Notes: a model not told the origin generated them from the letters alone. A stretch of 64,000 nucleotides of DNA from Candidatus Kuenenia hertensis (GCA_021646465.1 SOET01000016.1:18781-82780), one strand, 5' to 3'; counted from the stretch's first letter, positions 37,347 through 46,942 are shown. Program-made: numbers and translations.

Positions 37347-38002
37347 TAATAAATCAAATAACGTTACAGCTAAAAACGGAGCCGCTATTGTCCGAACACG
37401 GCAATAGTCTGAGAGGCTATATAGCGGGTATTTTCCCTCAGTACGAAATCCTGCATAATCATAGGCCAGACGGGAGCCTTTTATATCTTTATCCGAGAGT
37501 TCAATATAGAGTCCTTAATGGAAACGGCTATATAATCGGTATAGAAGAGGGTGTTAACGTGGTGAGAGAAATTGAACCTATGATTGACCATCTAAACTTG
37601 AAGGGCAAGGAATATTCTATCGGACAAAAGCATATCTTATTAGAGAAGGTACGTTTTGGGTTGAATGATACATTTGTCAACTATTATTTTATAAAACCAT
37701 GGCTTGCCCTCAATGAACAAAACTACCATGAATACATAAAAGCAGGAAATAAAAGGGCAAGAGATACAATCGTAAAAAATATCTTAAGAGGCAATCTTCT
37801 GAGTTTGGCCAAAAGCATTGGATATATTGTAGATAAACAAATAGAAGTTACATCACTATTTCTCGAGGAAAGGAAATGCTCTCTCAAAGGCACCCCCATG
37901 CTCGGTTTTCTCGGCACGTTCTCGGTAAATTTTGAAATCCCTGACTACTGGGGCATCGGCAAGTCAGTGTCGAGGGGGTTTGGGACGGTGAAAAGAGTTT
38001 AA
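37343..38002 (+). CDS. cas6: CRISPR pre-crRNA endonuclease Cas6 (Cas6b-like)
   Basis: A 219-aa RAMP nuclease that cuts the repeat RNA to release crRNAs with an 8-nt 5' handle. Visible features are the N-terminal LRGYIAGIFPQYEILHNHRP with LYPRVQYRVLNG, the C-terminal core KPWLALNEQNYHEY, and the glycine-rich end IPDYWGIGKSVSRGFGTV, as in Cas6b-type proteins. The catalytic residue is not assignable by eye. It is translationally coupled to the nucleotidyltransferase gene. Its stop codon lies in the start of a GAGTT word block, and a decayed copy of its 3' end lies at 38709-38799. Confidence 0.82.
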   Translation: MIINQITLQLKTEPLLSEHGNSLRGYIAGIFPQYEILHNHRPDGSLLYLYPRVQYRVLNGNGYIIGIEEGVNVVREIEPMIDHLNLKGKEYSIGQKHILLEKVRFGLNDTFVNYYFIKPWLALNEQNYHEYIKAGNKRARDTIVKNILRGNLLSLAKSIGYIVDKQIEVTSLFLEERKCSLKGTPMLGFLGTFSVNFEIPDYWGIGKSVSRGFGTVKRV

Positions 38003-38207
38003 GAGTTTAAGAGTTAGGGAGTTGAGGAGTTGAGGAGTTGAGGAGTTGAAGAGTTGGGGTGTTGGGGTGTTGGGGTGTTGGGGTGTTGGGGTGTTGGGGT
38101 GTTGGGGGTTGGGGTGTTGGGGTGTTGGGGTGTTGGGGTGTTGGGGTGTTGGGGTGTTGGGGAGTTGGGGAGTTGGAGAGTTGGAGAGTTGGGGTGTTGG
38201 GGTGTTT
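38003..38207 (+). repeat. GAGTT block leading into a GGGGTGTT octamer array (G-quadruplex-prone)
   Basis: After cas6 come degenerate GAGTT words (38003-38055), then from 38056 an array of the 8-bp unit GGGGTGTT with about 17 G4 runs, interrupted near 38160-38190 by GGAGTT variants. The G-runs on the plus strand have 3-4-base loops, which favours intramolecular G-quadruplexes, and the pattern resembles telomeric G-rich repeats. It has no coding function: ORFs in it are low-complexity artefacts. Confidence 0.9.
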
Positions 38208-38299
38208 CGAAATGTGTAATGAACAATAAAATAAACAGGATCGGCATCAGCACAAGACAATAATACGATGCCAGCATACAATAAAAACTCAGAAACTTT

Positions 38300-38459
38300 A
38301 TGCTGAATGAACTTGAAGTTTTAAAGCAGGTAATAACAAGACTCGAGTCAGTTGGTATCCAATATATGGTTAGTGGCTCTGTATATTGACAAAGAATATA
38401 TAGCGAACTGGGTACAAAAATTAGGAATCGAGAAAGTATATAACAGGGTGATCAGATGA
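38300..38459 (+). pseudogene. nucleotidyltransferase-like gene with a large internal deletion
   Basis: The first 29 codons (MLNELEVLKQVITRLESVGI, then MVSGS) are the N-terminus typical of small nucleotidyltransferases, where VSGS would begin the active-site GS motif. From 38382 a different frame gives YIDKEYIANWVQKLGIEKVY to a stop at 38459, which reads like the C-terminus of the same family. The several hundred bases expected in between are missing. The stop overlaps the next gene's ATG by 4 bp, as in intact two-gene modules. Confidence 0.6.
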
Positions 38460-38704
38460 AAGACACAAATTCACAGGTTGAAACCCGTTTTGTTGAAATG
38501 CTGATGAAAAAGAGTGGACAGGAAAGGATGAGATTAGGATTTTCCATGTTCGAAATGGCGCAAAGGCAGGTTATCGCATCTATAAAGGCGGATAAACCGG
38601 AAGCTGATATCAGAGAAATAAGAAAAGGAATATTCCTGCGTTTCTACGGTCACGAATATTCGCCTGAGGAACAGCGGAAAATTTTCAAGCATATACAAGG
38701 TTAA
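38456..38704 (+). CDS. small helical partner protein of a deleted nucleotidyltransferase
   Basis: An intact 82-aa ORF (MKDTNSQVETRFVEMLMKKS ... EEQRKIFKHIQG) with predicted helices. It resembles the short proteins that accompany nucleotidyltransferases in antitoxin/toxin-like pairs and is distantly like the frameshifted remnant at 29376. It starts within the last codons of the deleted nucleotidyltransferase gene (ATGA overlap), so translation may depend on that remnant. If it is an antitoxin, its toxin has been lost. Function not established. Confidence 0.5.
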   Translation: MKDTNSQVETRFVEMLMKKSGQERMRLGFSMFEMAQRQVIASIKADKPEADIREIRKGIFLRFYGHEYSPEEQRKIFKHIQG

Positions 38705-38708
38705 TGTA

Positions 38709-38799
38709 TTCCCGACGTATTCTCCATCAACCATGAAATTCCTGACTACCAGGGCATCGGCCAATCGGTGTTCAGGGGGGGACGGTGAAAAGAGTTTAA
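38709..38799 (+). pseudogene. decayed duplicate of the cas6 3' end
   Basis: In frame, this stretch reads IPDVFSINHEIPDYQGIGQS then VFRGG, matching the cas6 end (GTFSVNFEIPDYWGIGKSVSRGFG) with substitutions and a small deletion after RGG. The nucleotide match continues through GACGGTGAAAAGAGTTTAAG into the same GAGTT words that follow the intact cas6. It is therefore a duplicated unit of cas6 tail plus word repeat, or the stump of a second cas6. Confidence 0.75.
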
Positions 38800-38827
38800 G
38801 AGTTGGGGAGTTGGGAGTTGGGAGTTT
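38791..38827 (+). repeat. GAGTT word block left of four-helix-bundle gene 1
   Basis: Short run of GAGTTTAA/GAGTTGGG words directly upstream of the SD region (AAAGGGGGG) of the gene at 38847. The reverse complement of the same word family follows that gene, giving it inverted flanks. Confidence 0.65.
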
Positions 38828-38846
38828 ATGAGAAAGGGGGGTAAAT

Positions 38847-39221
38847 ATGGCAAAAATAGAAAGGTTTGAAGATATTCAGGCATGGCAAAAGGCCAGAGAA
38901 TTAAATAAAGATATTTATAAGGCAACTATGGATCCTTCCTTCTCAAAAGATTTTTCCCTGAAGGATCAAATACGCAGGGCGTCAATTTCTATAATGGCCA
39001 ACATCGCAGAGGGGTTTGGCCGGAAAAGCAATAAGGAGTTTGCAAACTTTCTTAATATGTCTCACGGGTCTGCCGCAGAGGTTCAATGCCACCTTTACGT
39101 TGCTTTGGACATGAATTACACTACTAAAGAAGACTTTGAAATACTTTATCAGAAGGCTGACGAGGTATCAAAAATGGTACAAGGTTTTATGAACTATCTC
39201 ACCAACTCTTTAACTCTTTAA
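38847..39221 (+). CDS. four-helix-bundle protein (23S rRNA intervening-sequence protein family), copy 1
   Basis: A 124-aa protein of the S23/IVP-like four-helix bundle family, to which the Avd subunit of diversity-generating retroelements is structurally related. Family features are FEDIQAWQKARELNKDIYKA, IRRASISIMANIAEGFGRKS, EFANFLNMSHGSAAE and a terminal helix. Its last residues (NSLTL) and stop codon are encoded by the AACTC word block that follows. It sits between the cas6 debris and cas1. The role is unknown, although family members are thought to bind nucleic acid through a basic face. Confidence 0.82.
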   Translation: MAKIERFEDIQAWQKARELNKDIYKATMDPSFSKDFSLKDQIRRASISIMANIAEGFGRKSNKEFANFLNMSHGSAAEVQCHLYVALDMNYTTKEDFEILYQKADEVSKMVQGFMNYLTNSLTL

Positions 39222-39287
39222 CTCCTTAACTCCTTAACTCTTAAACTCCTTAACTCTTAAACTCTCTAACTCTTAAACTCCAAAACT
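39204..39287 (-). repeat. AACTC word block right of four-helix-bundle gene 1
   Basis: About ten words of the type TTTAACTC/CTTAACTC/CTTAAACTC, the reverse complement of the GAGTT family on the gene's left side. It overlaps the 3' end of the four-helix-bundle gene and reaches to within 8 bp of the cas1 ATG. Confidence 0.75.
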
Positions 39288-39294
39288 GAATATC

Positions 39295-40296
39295 ATGCAA
39301 CTCGTAATAAACACATACGGCTCATATCTTCAAAAGAATGGTGATTGCTTCAAGGTCAGGAAGGACGACCAGGTCTTTGAGGTCTCGGTAAAGAAGGTGA
39401 ACAGTATCATGATCACCACCGCAGCCTATATTACCACCGACGCCATCAAGCTGGCAATGGATAACAATATTGATATCATCTTCCTTGATGAATTCGGCGA
39501 CCCTTTCGGGCGTGTGTGGCACAGCAAACTGGGAAGCACCACCCTTATCCGCCGCAGGCAGTTAGAAATTGCAGATACAAAAGACGGTGTACACCTTGCA
39601 CTGGAATGGGTAAAGAAAAAATTTGACAACCAGATAGACCTTCTGACAAGGCTTCGCGAGAGCAGGTCACGCAAGTCGGCGGAAATAACCGCATACATCG
39701 AGAAACTGCGCAATTGCCGGAATAGTCTGGATTCTCTTGTTCCACCGGAAACAACCGGCATTGGCATAGACGATGTACGGGGTTCCGTTATGGGAATAGA
39801 AGGAAGCGGCGGCCGTATTTATTTTGAAGCCGTCAGCTTTCTCATGCCCGATCGGTACAAATTCAAGGGGCGCAGCCGCAATCCCGCACAGGATGAGTTC
39901 AACGCCCTCCTCAATTACGCTTACGGTATCCTTTACTCTAAAGTGGAAAAGGCGTGCATAATTGCCGGGCTTGATCCCTATGTGGGAATAATCCATACCG
40001 ATCACTATAATAAAAAATCCCTGGTCTTTGACCTTATTGAAAATTTCAGAATCTGGGCGGATGAAACGGTAATAAAAATTTTTGCGGGGAGAGACGTAAA
40101 ACAAGACCACTTTGACAAGCTGGAAAACGGCTTTACCCTGAATAAGGAAGGCAAGGCAACGCTGGTAAGCGCCTTCAATGCATTTCTTGACGAATCAATA
40201 CGGTACAGCGGCAGGAATATTAAACGGGGGGATATTATACAGTTTGAGTGCCACAGGATAGCGAATGGGCTTATACGGATAACAGATAACAGATGA
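39295..40296 (+). CDS. cas1: CRISPR integrase Cas1
   Basis: Metal-dependent integrase inserting new spacers with Cas2. 333 aa with an N-terminal beta domain (MQLVINTYGSYLQKNG; ITTDAIKLAMDNNIDIIFLD) and a C-terminal helical domain. Putative metal ligands are the Glu in MGIEGSGGRIYFEA, the His in GIIHTDHY and the acidic pair in LVFDLIENFR, all in expected positions. RNPAQDEFNALLNYAYGIL is the typical helix. It is separated from cas6 and cas2 by four-helix-bundle genes and word repeats, so it may be transcribed separately from the effector operon. Confidence 0.94.
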   Translation: MQLVINTYGSYLQKNGDCFKVRKDDQVFEVSVKKVNSIMITTAAYITTDAIKLAMDNNIDIIFLDEFGDPFGRVWHSKLGSTTLIRRRQLEIADTKDGVHLALEWVKKKFDNQIDLLTRLRESRSRKSAEITAYIEKLRNCRNSLDSLVPPETTGIGIDDVRGSVMGIEGSGGRIYFEAVSFLMPDRYKFKGRSRNPAQDEFNALLNYAYGILYSKVEKACIIAGLDPYVGIIHTDHYNKKSLVFDLIENFRIWADETVIKIFAGRDVKQDHFDKLENGFTLNKEGKATLVSAFNAFLDESIRYSGRNIKRGDIIQFECHRIANGLIRITDNR

Positions 40297-40378
40297 CAGA
40301 TAGCAGATAAAAGACAACTGACCGCAGACGAAAGACACAGATCATTAATCTGTATTCTGTTATCTGTATTCTAATCAT
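40281..40378. repeat. ACAGATA / TCTGTATT word block between cas1 and four-helix-bundle gene 2
   Basis: The left half repeats ACAGATA-type words (40282-40310); the right half repeats their complements (AATCTGTATTCTGTTATCTGTATTC, from about 40347), so the block can fold into a long imperfect hairpin. A further run of CTGTACT/CTGTATT words follows the four-helix-bundle gene. Confidence 0.7.
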
Positions 40379-40397
40379 CTCTATTTGGAGGTTAAAA

Positions 40398-41137
<740 letters not shown>

Positions 41138-41142
41138 AGGAC

Positions 41143-41271
41143 GTGAACCGGTTTCCGTTTTCCGTGGTCCGTTGCCCGTTGTCCGGTATCCGTGATCCGT
41201 TTTTTCCTTAACGGACACCAACACACGGAAACCGGTTCACGGGCCACGGGCCACGGACATCGGATCACGGA
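41143..41271. repeat. TCCGT word block forming a large hairpin between cas2 and cas4
   Basis: A perfect 16-bp inverted repeat (41143-41158 GTGAACCGGTTTCCGT; 41225-41240) encloses 66 bp of TCCGTT/CCCGTT words; complementary CCACGG/ACGGA words follow. It is a third word family, unlike the GAGTT and CTGTATT blocks. TCCGT words recur after the array at 44571-44598. Confidence 0.8.
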
Positions 41272-41275
41272 AAAC

Positions 41276-41869
41276 ATGGACACCGAATCAACATTAATGA
41301 TCACCCCTTCGGAGGTAATTGAGTACCTTTACTGCCCGAGGTTTATTTACTTTATGAACTGTTTAAACATCCCACAGCGGGAGGGATTGCGTTACAAGGT
41401 GATAAAAGGCAGGGAAATACATGAGAAGAGGGGAAAAGAAAACAGGGAGTATCTGCGGAAAAAGATCGGATGTGTTTCAAAGGCCATTTCAGTATATCTG
41501 GCGTCTCCGGGGTTAAGAGTACGGGGAATTGTGGACGAGGTATTGGAATTTTCCGACGGTTCAATGGCTCCGCTTGATTACAAATATGCGGAATACACGG
41601 AATATACCTTTGAGACCTACAAAATCCAATCGATTCTTTACGCTATGCTGATAGAAGAAATTTATAAAAAACCGGTTCAAAAAGGCTTTATTTGCTATGC
41701 AAAAGACCGATCGCATTTGAAAGAAATAACATACAGTCCCGCAGATTTCGACAAAGCAAAAGTGTTGATATCTGAAATATTTGATATAATACATCTCGGA
41801 TTTTATCCAAAAAAAACCCAATCACGGATGCGATGTATTGACTGCTGTTACAAAAATATTTGTGTATAA
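41276..41869 (+). CDS. cas4: CRISPR-associated exonuclease Cas4
   Basis: RecB-family nuclease that trims prespacers and selects PAMs, 197 aa. The iron-sulphur cysteines are visible: one near the N-terminus (YLYCPRFIYF) and a cluster at the C-terminus (MRCIDCCYKNICV). Nuclease motifs are GREIHEKRG, RGIVDEVLEF, PLDYKYAE and TYKIQSILYAMLI. The start at 41276 excludes an upstream in-frame extension that lies in word repeat. It is the last protein gene before the array leader. Confidence 0.9.
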   Translation: MDTESTLMITPSEVIEYLYCPRFIYFMNCLNIPQREGLRYKVIKGREIHEKRGKENREYLRKKIGCVSKAISVYLASPGLRVRGIVDEVLEFSDGSMAPLDYKYAEYTEYTFETYKIQSILYAMLIEEIYKKPVQKGFICYAKDRSHLKEITYSPADFDKAKVLISEIFDIIHLGFYPKKTQSRMRCIDCCYKNICV

Positions 41870-42041
41870 AATCCTTTCAACTATAACCTTTAACTGGCCA
41901 ATAAGATATTACATAATAACCTATGTAAACACTTATTTTAAAACAGGAAAAAATGCTTATTTTTGAACCAAAACTATTCATTTTAAGAGGAGGAAAATGT
42001 TACATAAGTAATAAAACAAAAGAAGATAGCACAAAAATGCG
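41870..42041 (+). promoter_or_regulatory. CRISPR leader
   Basis: A 172-bp AT-rich region between cas4 and the first repeat, on the side expected from repeat orientation (repeats end in ATTGAAAC toward the spacer). It includes an imperfect palindrome TTACATA/TATGTAA near 41910-41930 and a purine tract AGAGGAGGAAAA just before the array. The array promoter and integration signals should lie here. Confidence 0.65.
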
Positions 42042-44562
42042 GTATGAAAACAAATTCCATTAAAACAAGGATTGAAACTCCTTAAAAGTGTAGAGTAAGT
42101 GCAAATAAGCCCAGCGTATGAAAACAAATTCCATTAAAACAAGGATTGAAACAAAAAAGAAAAGAGGGAAAATAAAATGAAAAAATTGTATGAAAACAAA
42201 TTCCATTAAAACAAGGATTGAAACTGGATACCGGAAATGGATGTGTGTTTGCTGGCGTTTGTATGAAAACAAATTCCATTAAAACAAGGATTGAAACGTA
42301 ATGATTGTTGCAATAACATTGACGGAGATTCATAGTATGAAAACAAATTCCATTAAAACAAGGATTGAAACTAGTCTACCGGGGAATACATATAACCTGC
42401 CCAACAAGGTATGAAAACAAATTCCATTAAAACAAGGATTGAAACTCAAAATGATATCGAGACCTAGATGGCGAGACCAGGTATGAAAACAAATTCCATT
42501 AAAACAAGGATTGAAACACTCCGATGTGCCAAATCTATACATTTTCTAATACCGTATGAAAACAAATTCCATTAAAACAAGGATTGAAACTTTTATTGTG
42601 TGTGAAGTGTGCCTTGTGTGTGTATTAGTATGAAAACAAATTCCATTAAAACAAGGATTGAAACTAACGAAAAAAGAAAGTCGATAAAAAGGAAAGAAAC
42701 GTATGAAAACAAATTCCATTAAAACAAGGATTGAAACAATTAAAAGGAGGTGTTTGATGGTTGTGACAAATGTGTATGAAAACAAATTCCATTAAAACAA
42801 GGATTGAAACATTAATCGGAGTTAATAATATGGCTTTTGCTGATTTGTATGAAAACAAATTCCATTAAAACAAGGATTGAAACTCTGATAAGGGTGCTAA
42901 TGCAGTAGATAACATTGCTGTATGAAAACAAATTCCATTAAAACAAGGATTGAAACAAATGGAACAATTTTACTTAGAACAAAGCAATATAGTATGAAAA
43001 CAAATTCCATTAAAACAAGGATTGAAACTCGAACGTAGAATTATTCAAAGACGCAAAAGTCGGGGTATGAAAACAAATTCCATTAAAACAAGGATTGAAA
43101 CTCAAAAACACAGCTTGGACCAGAATTTTTGAATATAGTATGAAAACAAATTCCATTAAAACAAGGATTGAAACCCTATTTTTTAGGGGACATGGGCAAA
43201 TTGACATCCTGTATGAAAACAAATTCCATTAAAACAAGGATTGAAACACCATTTTGTTGATTGCTTTGCGCAAAATCTCCCATGTATGAAAACAAATTCC
43301 ATTAAAACAAGGATTGAAACCTAGGGGAGATATCCATACTTCCGATTCAACTAAAGTTGTATGAAAACAAATTCCATTAAAACAAGGATTGAAACACGAG
43401 AAGCGCCGCTGCGACCGCCTGCTTGAAACGATGTATGAAAACAAATTCCATTAAAACAAGGATTGAAACCTCCATTGCCCTTTTCTCTTTCAATAATGAC
43501 ACCATGTATGAAAACAAATTCCATTAAAACAAGGATTGAAACAAACACAAGCCGAAAGCGGTAACATGGCATTACACAGGTATGAAAACAAATTCCATTA
43601 AAACAAGGATTGAAACAGAAATACCCAAAGTTAAAATCTTTTTATGGTAGAGTATGAAAACAAATTCCATTAAAACAAGGATTGAAACAATCTATATCCT
43701 TTTGTTTGTTTATATTCGCCTTTAGTATGAAAACAAATTCCATTAAAACAAGGATTGAAACTTAAATATTTCTTCTTTTAACTTCAGCTAAAATTTCGTA
43801 TGAAAACAAATTCCATTAAAACAAGGATTGAAACTTGTATAAATTGCATTTGCACAAGTATCTAAAGATGTATGAAAACAAATTCCATTAAAACAAGGAT
43901 TGAAACAACGATATCTTTGGAGTTTTAGGTGATAAATTTCACAGGTATGAAAACAAATTCCATTAAAACAAGGATTGAAACCTGTAATGGCGGTAATTTA
44001 ACGGTACAACTAGAAACGTATGAAAACAAATTCCATTAAAACAAGGATTGAAACTCGTTTGCAATAAATGCGACAAAACGGTTGACAAAGGTATGAAAAC
44101 AAATTCCATTAAAACAAGGATTGAAACAATAAAGAATAAGATAAATAAAAAAATGCCCGGAGCGTATGAAAACAAATTCCATTAAAACAAGGATTGAAAC
44201 CAAGGACAGTCTTTACAACAATAGCGTTTTGTTGCAGTATGAAAACAAATTCCATTAAAACAAGGATTGAAACTTGAGCGTTGTCTGTGTATGTGAGGCC
44301 GCTAATGTGTATGAAAACAAATTCCATTAAAACAAGGATTGAAACTATATAGTGACTGTGTGTTGGTTTTTGTGTTTGTATGTATGAAAACAAATTCCAT
44401 TAAAACAAGGATTGAAACCAGAAATCCAGGGATATACATCATTGTCTGGGATAGTATGAAAACAAATTCCATTAAAACAAGGATTGAAACATTACCTTAT
44501 CGAATAAATTCACTAGATTGTATGCGTATGAAAACAAATTCCATTAAAACAAGGATTGAAAC
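42042..44562 (+). CRISPR. CRISPR array, 35 repeats of 37 bp
   Basis: I count 35 copies of a 37-bp repeat beginning GTATGAAAAC, with ATTCCATT in the middle and ending GGATTGAAAC, separated by 34 spacers of 35-38 bp. All copies I compared, including the last, appear identical. The ATTGAAAC end matches the 8-nt 5' handle produced by Cas6-type enzymes. The array lies directly downstream of cas4 with its leader on the left, so it is most naturally served by the adjacent type I-D system. Spacer origins cannot be judged without a search. Confidence 0.98.
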
Positions 44563-44957
44563 TTTTCTCCGTTGCCCGTGCTCCGTTGTCCGTTTTCCGG
44601 GTCTGATTGAGGAGTTCGGGAGCTAAAGAGCCGGAGAGTTGACGTATCAGGATTTTAAAATAAAAATAGTAATGAATCCTTCCTTAAAGATGCACTACAA
44701 AGAGAAAAATATTTGGAAACAACCTGGGAAAAGAAGTATTGTTAACTTACCCTCGCAAAACAAATAAGATTTTCGTAATATAGTCAAACAAATCTGGTTT
44801 TCGAAAATTTATGAACAGTGGCGGCAGGAGGAAACTCCTGACAGCACGAAATATCTTAAAAATGTTACACGATTTTATGAACCATCTAAACACCACCACA
44901 ACGCCCAAACTCCATAACTCTATAACTCCTTAACTCCATAACTCTATTACCCATCTC
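44563..44957. repeat. gene-free region after the array with word repeats and a family C fragment
   Basis: Three repeat types lie here: TCCGT then GAGTT words at 44571-44641; a family C fragment at 44781-44811 (TAGTCAAACAAATCTGGTTT then TCGAAAATTTA); and an AACTCC/ATAACTC word block at 44908-44947 just before the next ATG. No ORF is supported. This marks the right edge of the island; its last word block is in the opposite orientation to the one at 29202. Confidence 0.7.
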
Positions 44958-46493
44958 ATGAAATTTTCTTTTAAAGCCAAATTAACCTCTCTTTTCTTCA
45001 TTTGCCTGCTTTTACGCCTCTTTTTTGCCGGGCAATATCTGGATAATGAAGACAGCATCAACTTTGCCATGGGGCTTCATGATTATGATCTCTCTCTTCT
45101 TCAGCCGCATTTCCCCGGCTATCCGGTGTATATTTTTCTATCATCCTTGTTTTTTACCTTATTTCACAATGATGTCGCAGCACTGGTAATGCCGGGGGTA
45201 TTCTTTAGCAGCCTTACGATTTTTCCTCTTTCCTTTCTTACCCGCAGATTATTTACGGAAAAAACGGCTATTCTGACGGCAGTTCTTTACATAGTAAATC
45301 CTCTCTGCTGGATACAGTCGGAAAGACCTGCCTCGGATTCCACAGGGGTGTTTTTTATTATACTGTCCGCACAATTTTTTTTCTCCGCCTTTTCCATTGC
45401 TGGTTACAAAACATATCCCCTCGGTCATAAAAAAATAACTTCGGTTTCCCAATCTTTTCCTTTTGGGAAAAAAGAGGTGAACTCATACGGCGGATATTAT
45501 CTTTTTCTGGGCAGTTTATTTTTAGGTATAGGTCTTGGGGTAAGGCTTTCGTATTTTCCATTTATTTTTTTGTGGCTGGGAACTTTGTCGTATTACGCCT
45601 TTCACAGAATACATCTTGAAGCGAATTGTATTTTTTCCGGGGTTGCCGGACTTTTCGCCGGTACAGGTCTGTGGTTTATTCCACAAATATATAATACAGG
45701 ATTGGGGCCGTTTTTTTACCATGCCCTTTTCTTTACCAAAGGACACTTTACAGATTGGGGAGGTTCTGTTTTCACGTTTGGCGGATGGGAAAGGGTATTG
45801 TGTTTTTTGCGATCTTTTTGGGAATATGGGCTAGGCGCATGGCGGCATAAGTTTTCGTATTTCAGTGGTATTCCCCCAATAATAATAACACTATCCGTAT
45901 ATTTTGCATTTCGATACTTCCCTTCCGGCAGTAAACGGTTTTTCTGTGTACTTTACGCAATCCCTTACACTCTTTGGATAATCTTTGGACAAAACGCGGC
46001 ACATCCGCGCCATCTTTTACCGCTGCTTCCGCTAATATTGATGTGTGTTGCATTCGGGTTATGGAAACTATACGAAGTTTGGGGGAAAAAACTTTTTATG
46101 ATTTTTGCAGCATCACTTATTGTTTTTACTTCGACACGCTCTTTTACTACAGTCCTTCAATACCGTCGTAGCATTCCAGCGCCAACTCAACTGCTTCAGT
46201 ATGTAGAAACACACTATAAAAACACCTCCGCCAGAATTTATTGCGGCCCGGAGGAAAAAAGGTTCTTTGATTATTATCTGCCGCAATGGGATGTGAGGTG
46301 CATAAGAGATGTGGCAGATATTCATTTTGACCTTCAGTCATCACTCATGAATCCTGAAACGATTCTTATTGTATGGAAAGGTAAAAAGATTCCCCAGCCG
46401 GACGCACGATTTTCCAGGATAATTGCGTTTGAAGGATACCCACACGTAAGCTGTCTTGATGAAGATATATCGCTCTACAAACTGCAAAAGTAA
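44958..46493 (+). CDS. GT-C fold membrane glycosyltransferase (family 39-like)
   Basis: A 511-aa inner-membrane protein with about ten hydrophobic segments and a soluble C-terminal part of about 100 residues. The first periplasmic loop carries LDNEDSINFAMG and HFPGYPVYIFL, the acidic/Pro-Gly-Tyr pattern of polyprenyl-phosphate-dependent sugar transferases of the PMT/family 39 type. Acceptor and sugar are unknown. The ATG follows a word-repeat block. A strong terminator lies 35 bp after the stop, so it is likely monocistronic. Confidence 0.75.
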   Translation: MKFSFKAKLTSLFFICLLLRLFFAGQYLDNEDSINFAMGLHDYDLSLLQPHFPGYPVYIFLSSLFFTLFHNDVAALVMPGVFFSSLTIFPLSFLTRRLFTEKTAILTAVLYIVNPLCWIQSERPASDSTGVFFIILSAQFFFSAFSIAGYKTYPLGHKKITSVSQSFPFGKKEVNSYGGYYLFLGSLFLGIGLGVRLSYFPFIFLWLGTLSYYAFHRIHLEANCIFSGVAGLFAGTGLWFIPQIYNTGLGPFFYHALFFTKGHFTDWGGSVFTFGGWERVLCFLRSFWEYGLGAWRHKFSYFSGIPPIIITLSVYFAFRYFPSGSKRFFCVLYAIPYTLWIIFGQNAAHPRHLLPLLPLILMCVAFGLWKLYEVWGKKLFMIFAASLIVFTSTRSFTTVLQYRRSIPAPTQLLQYVETHYKNTSARIYCGPEEKRFFDYYLPQWDVRCIRDVADIHFDLQSSLMNPETILIVWKGKKIPQPDARFSRIIAFEGYPHVSCLDEDISLYKLQK

Positions 46494-46527
46494 CACTACT
46501 GCAAAATCTTAACCCATATGCCTGGTT

Positions 46528-46567
46528 AACCCTGACAGGGTTCCCAAACCCTGTCAGGGTTATTTTT
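46528..46567 (+). terminator. hairpin terminator after the glycosyltransferase
   Basis: AACCCTGACAGGGTT followed by CCC and AAACCCTGTCAGGGTT forms a long perfect stem, ending in TATTTTTC. The internal CCTGACAGG is itself palindromic, so it may also be an interspersed repeat. Confidence 0.75.
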
Positions 46568-46805
46568 CCTGATTGCATTTGTAATAATTACAAACACCGG
46601 ATGTAATTGTTACATATTTTTGCCCCCCATAAATGCTTCTTTCCTAACAAACCAAATCCATGCCTTCTATAAGCATATGTATATCTTAACCTTACAATTC
46701 CGCTGTAATTTTACAAAATATCTGGCATTGTCCTTGCAAACGTTAGGGTCATATATTTACGTTTAGGAATTTCAATCATTTGTAAGGGTGGGCATTGCCT
46801 ACCGG

Positions 46806-46905
46806 TAGTAGAGACGCATTGCAATGCGTCTCTACTACCCTTCTTCCCCTCTAAAAAGAGGGGTGGCAGCGTAGCTGACGGGGTGTGTATTAACACGCTG
46901 AATAG
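46806..46905. repeat. adjacent family A and family B palindromic repeats
   Basis: 46806-46839 is a perfect palindrome (GTAGTAGAGACGCATT and its complement). 46846-46905 is a family B copy (CCCCTCT-AAAAAG-AGGGG, GGCAGCGTAGCTGACGGGG, TGTGTATTA, GCTGAATAG) closely matching 21906-21964. They sit in the 449-bp gap before the lipid-type operon; the rest of that gap holds no gene. Confidence 0.75.
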
Positions 46906-46942
46906 ATACATTTATTCTTCATAAAAGAACATTTATAAAATA

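Noticed and set aside
37964..38281. ORFs rich in Pro-Thr-Pro-Gln or Gly-Val-Leu on either strand
   Set aside because: They translate the GGGGTGTT octamer array and GAGTT words; low complexity with no start signals.
42060..44626. Many minus-strand ORFs of 60-95 aa with repeated FNPCFNGICFHT
   Set aside because: They are translations of the CRISPR repeat and have no ribosome sites or conserved domain.
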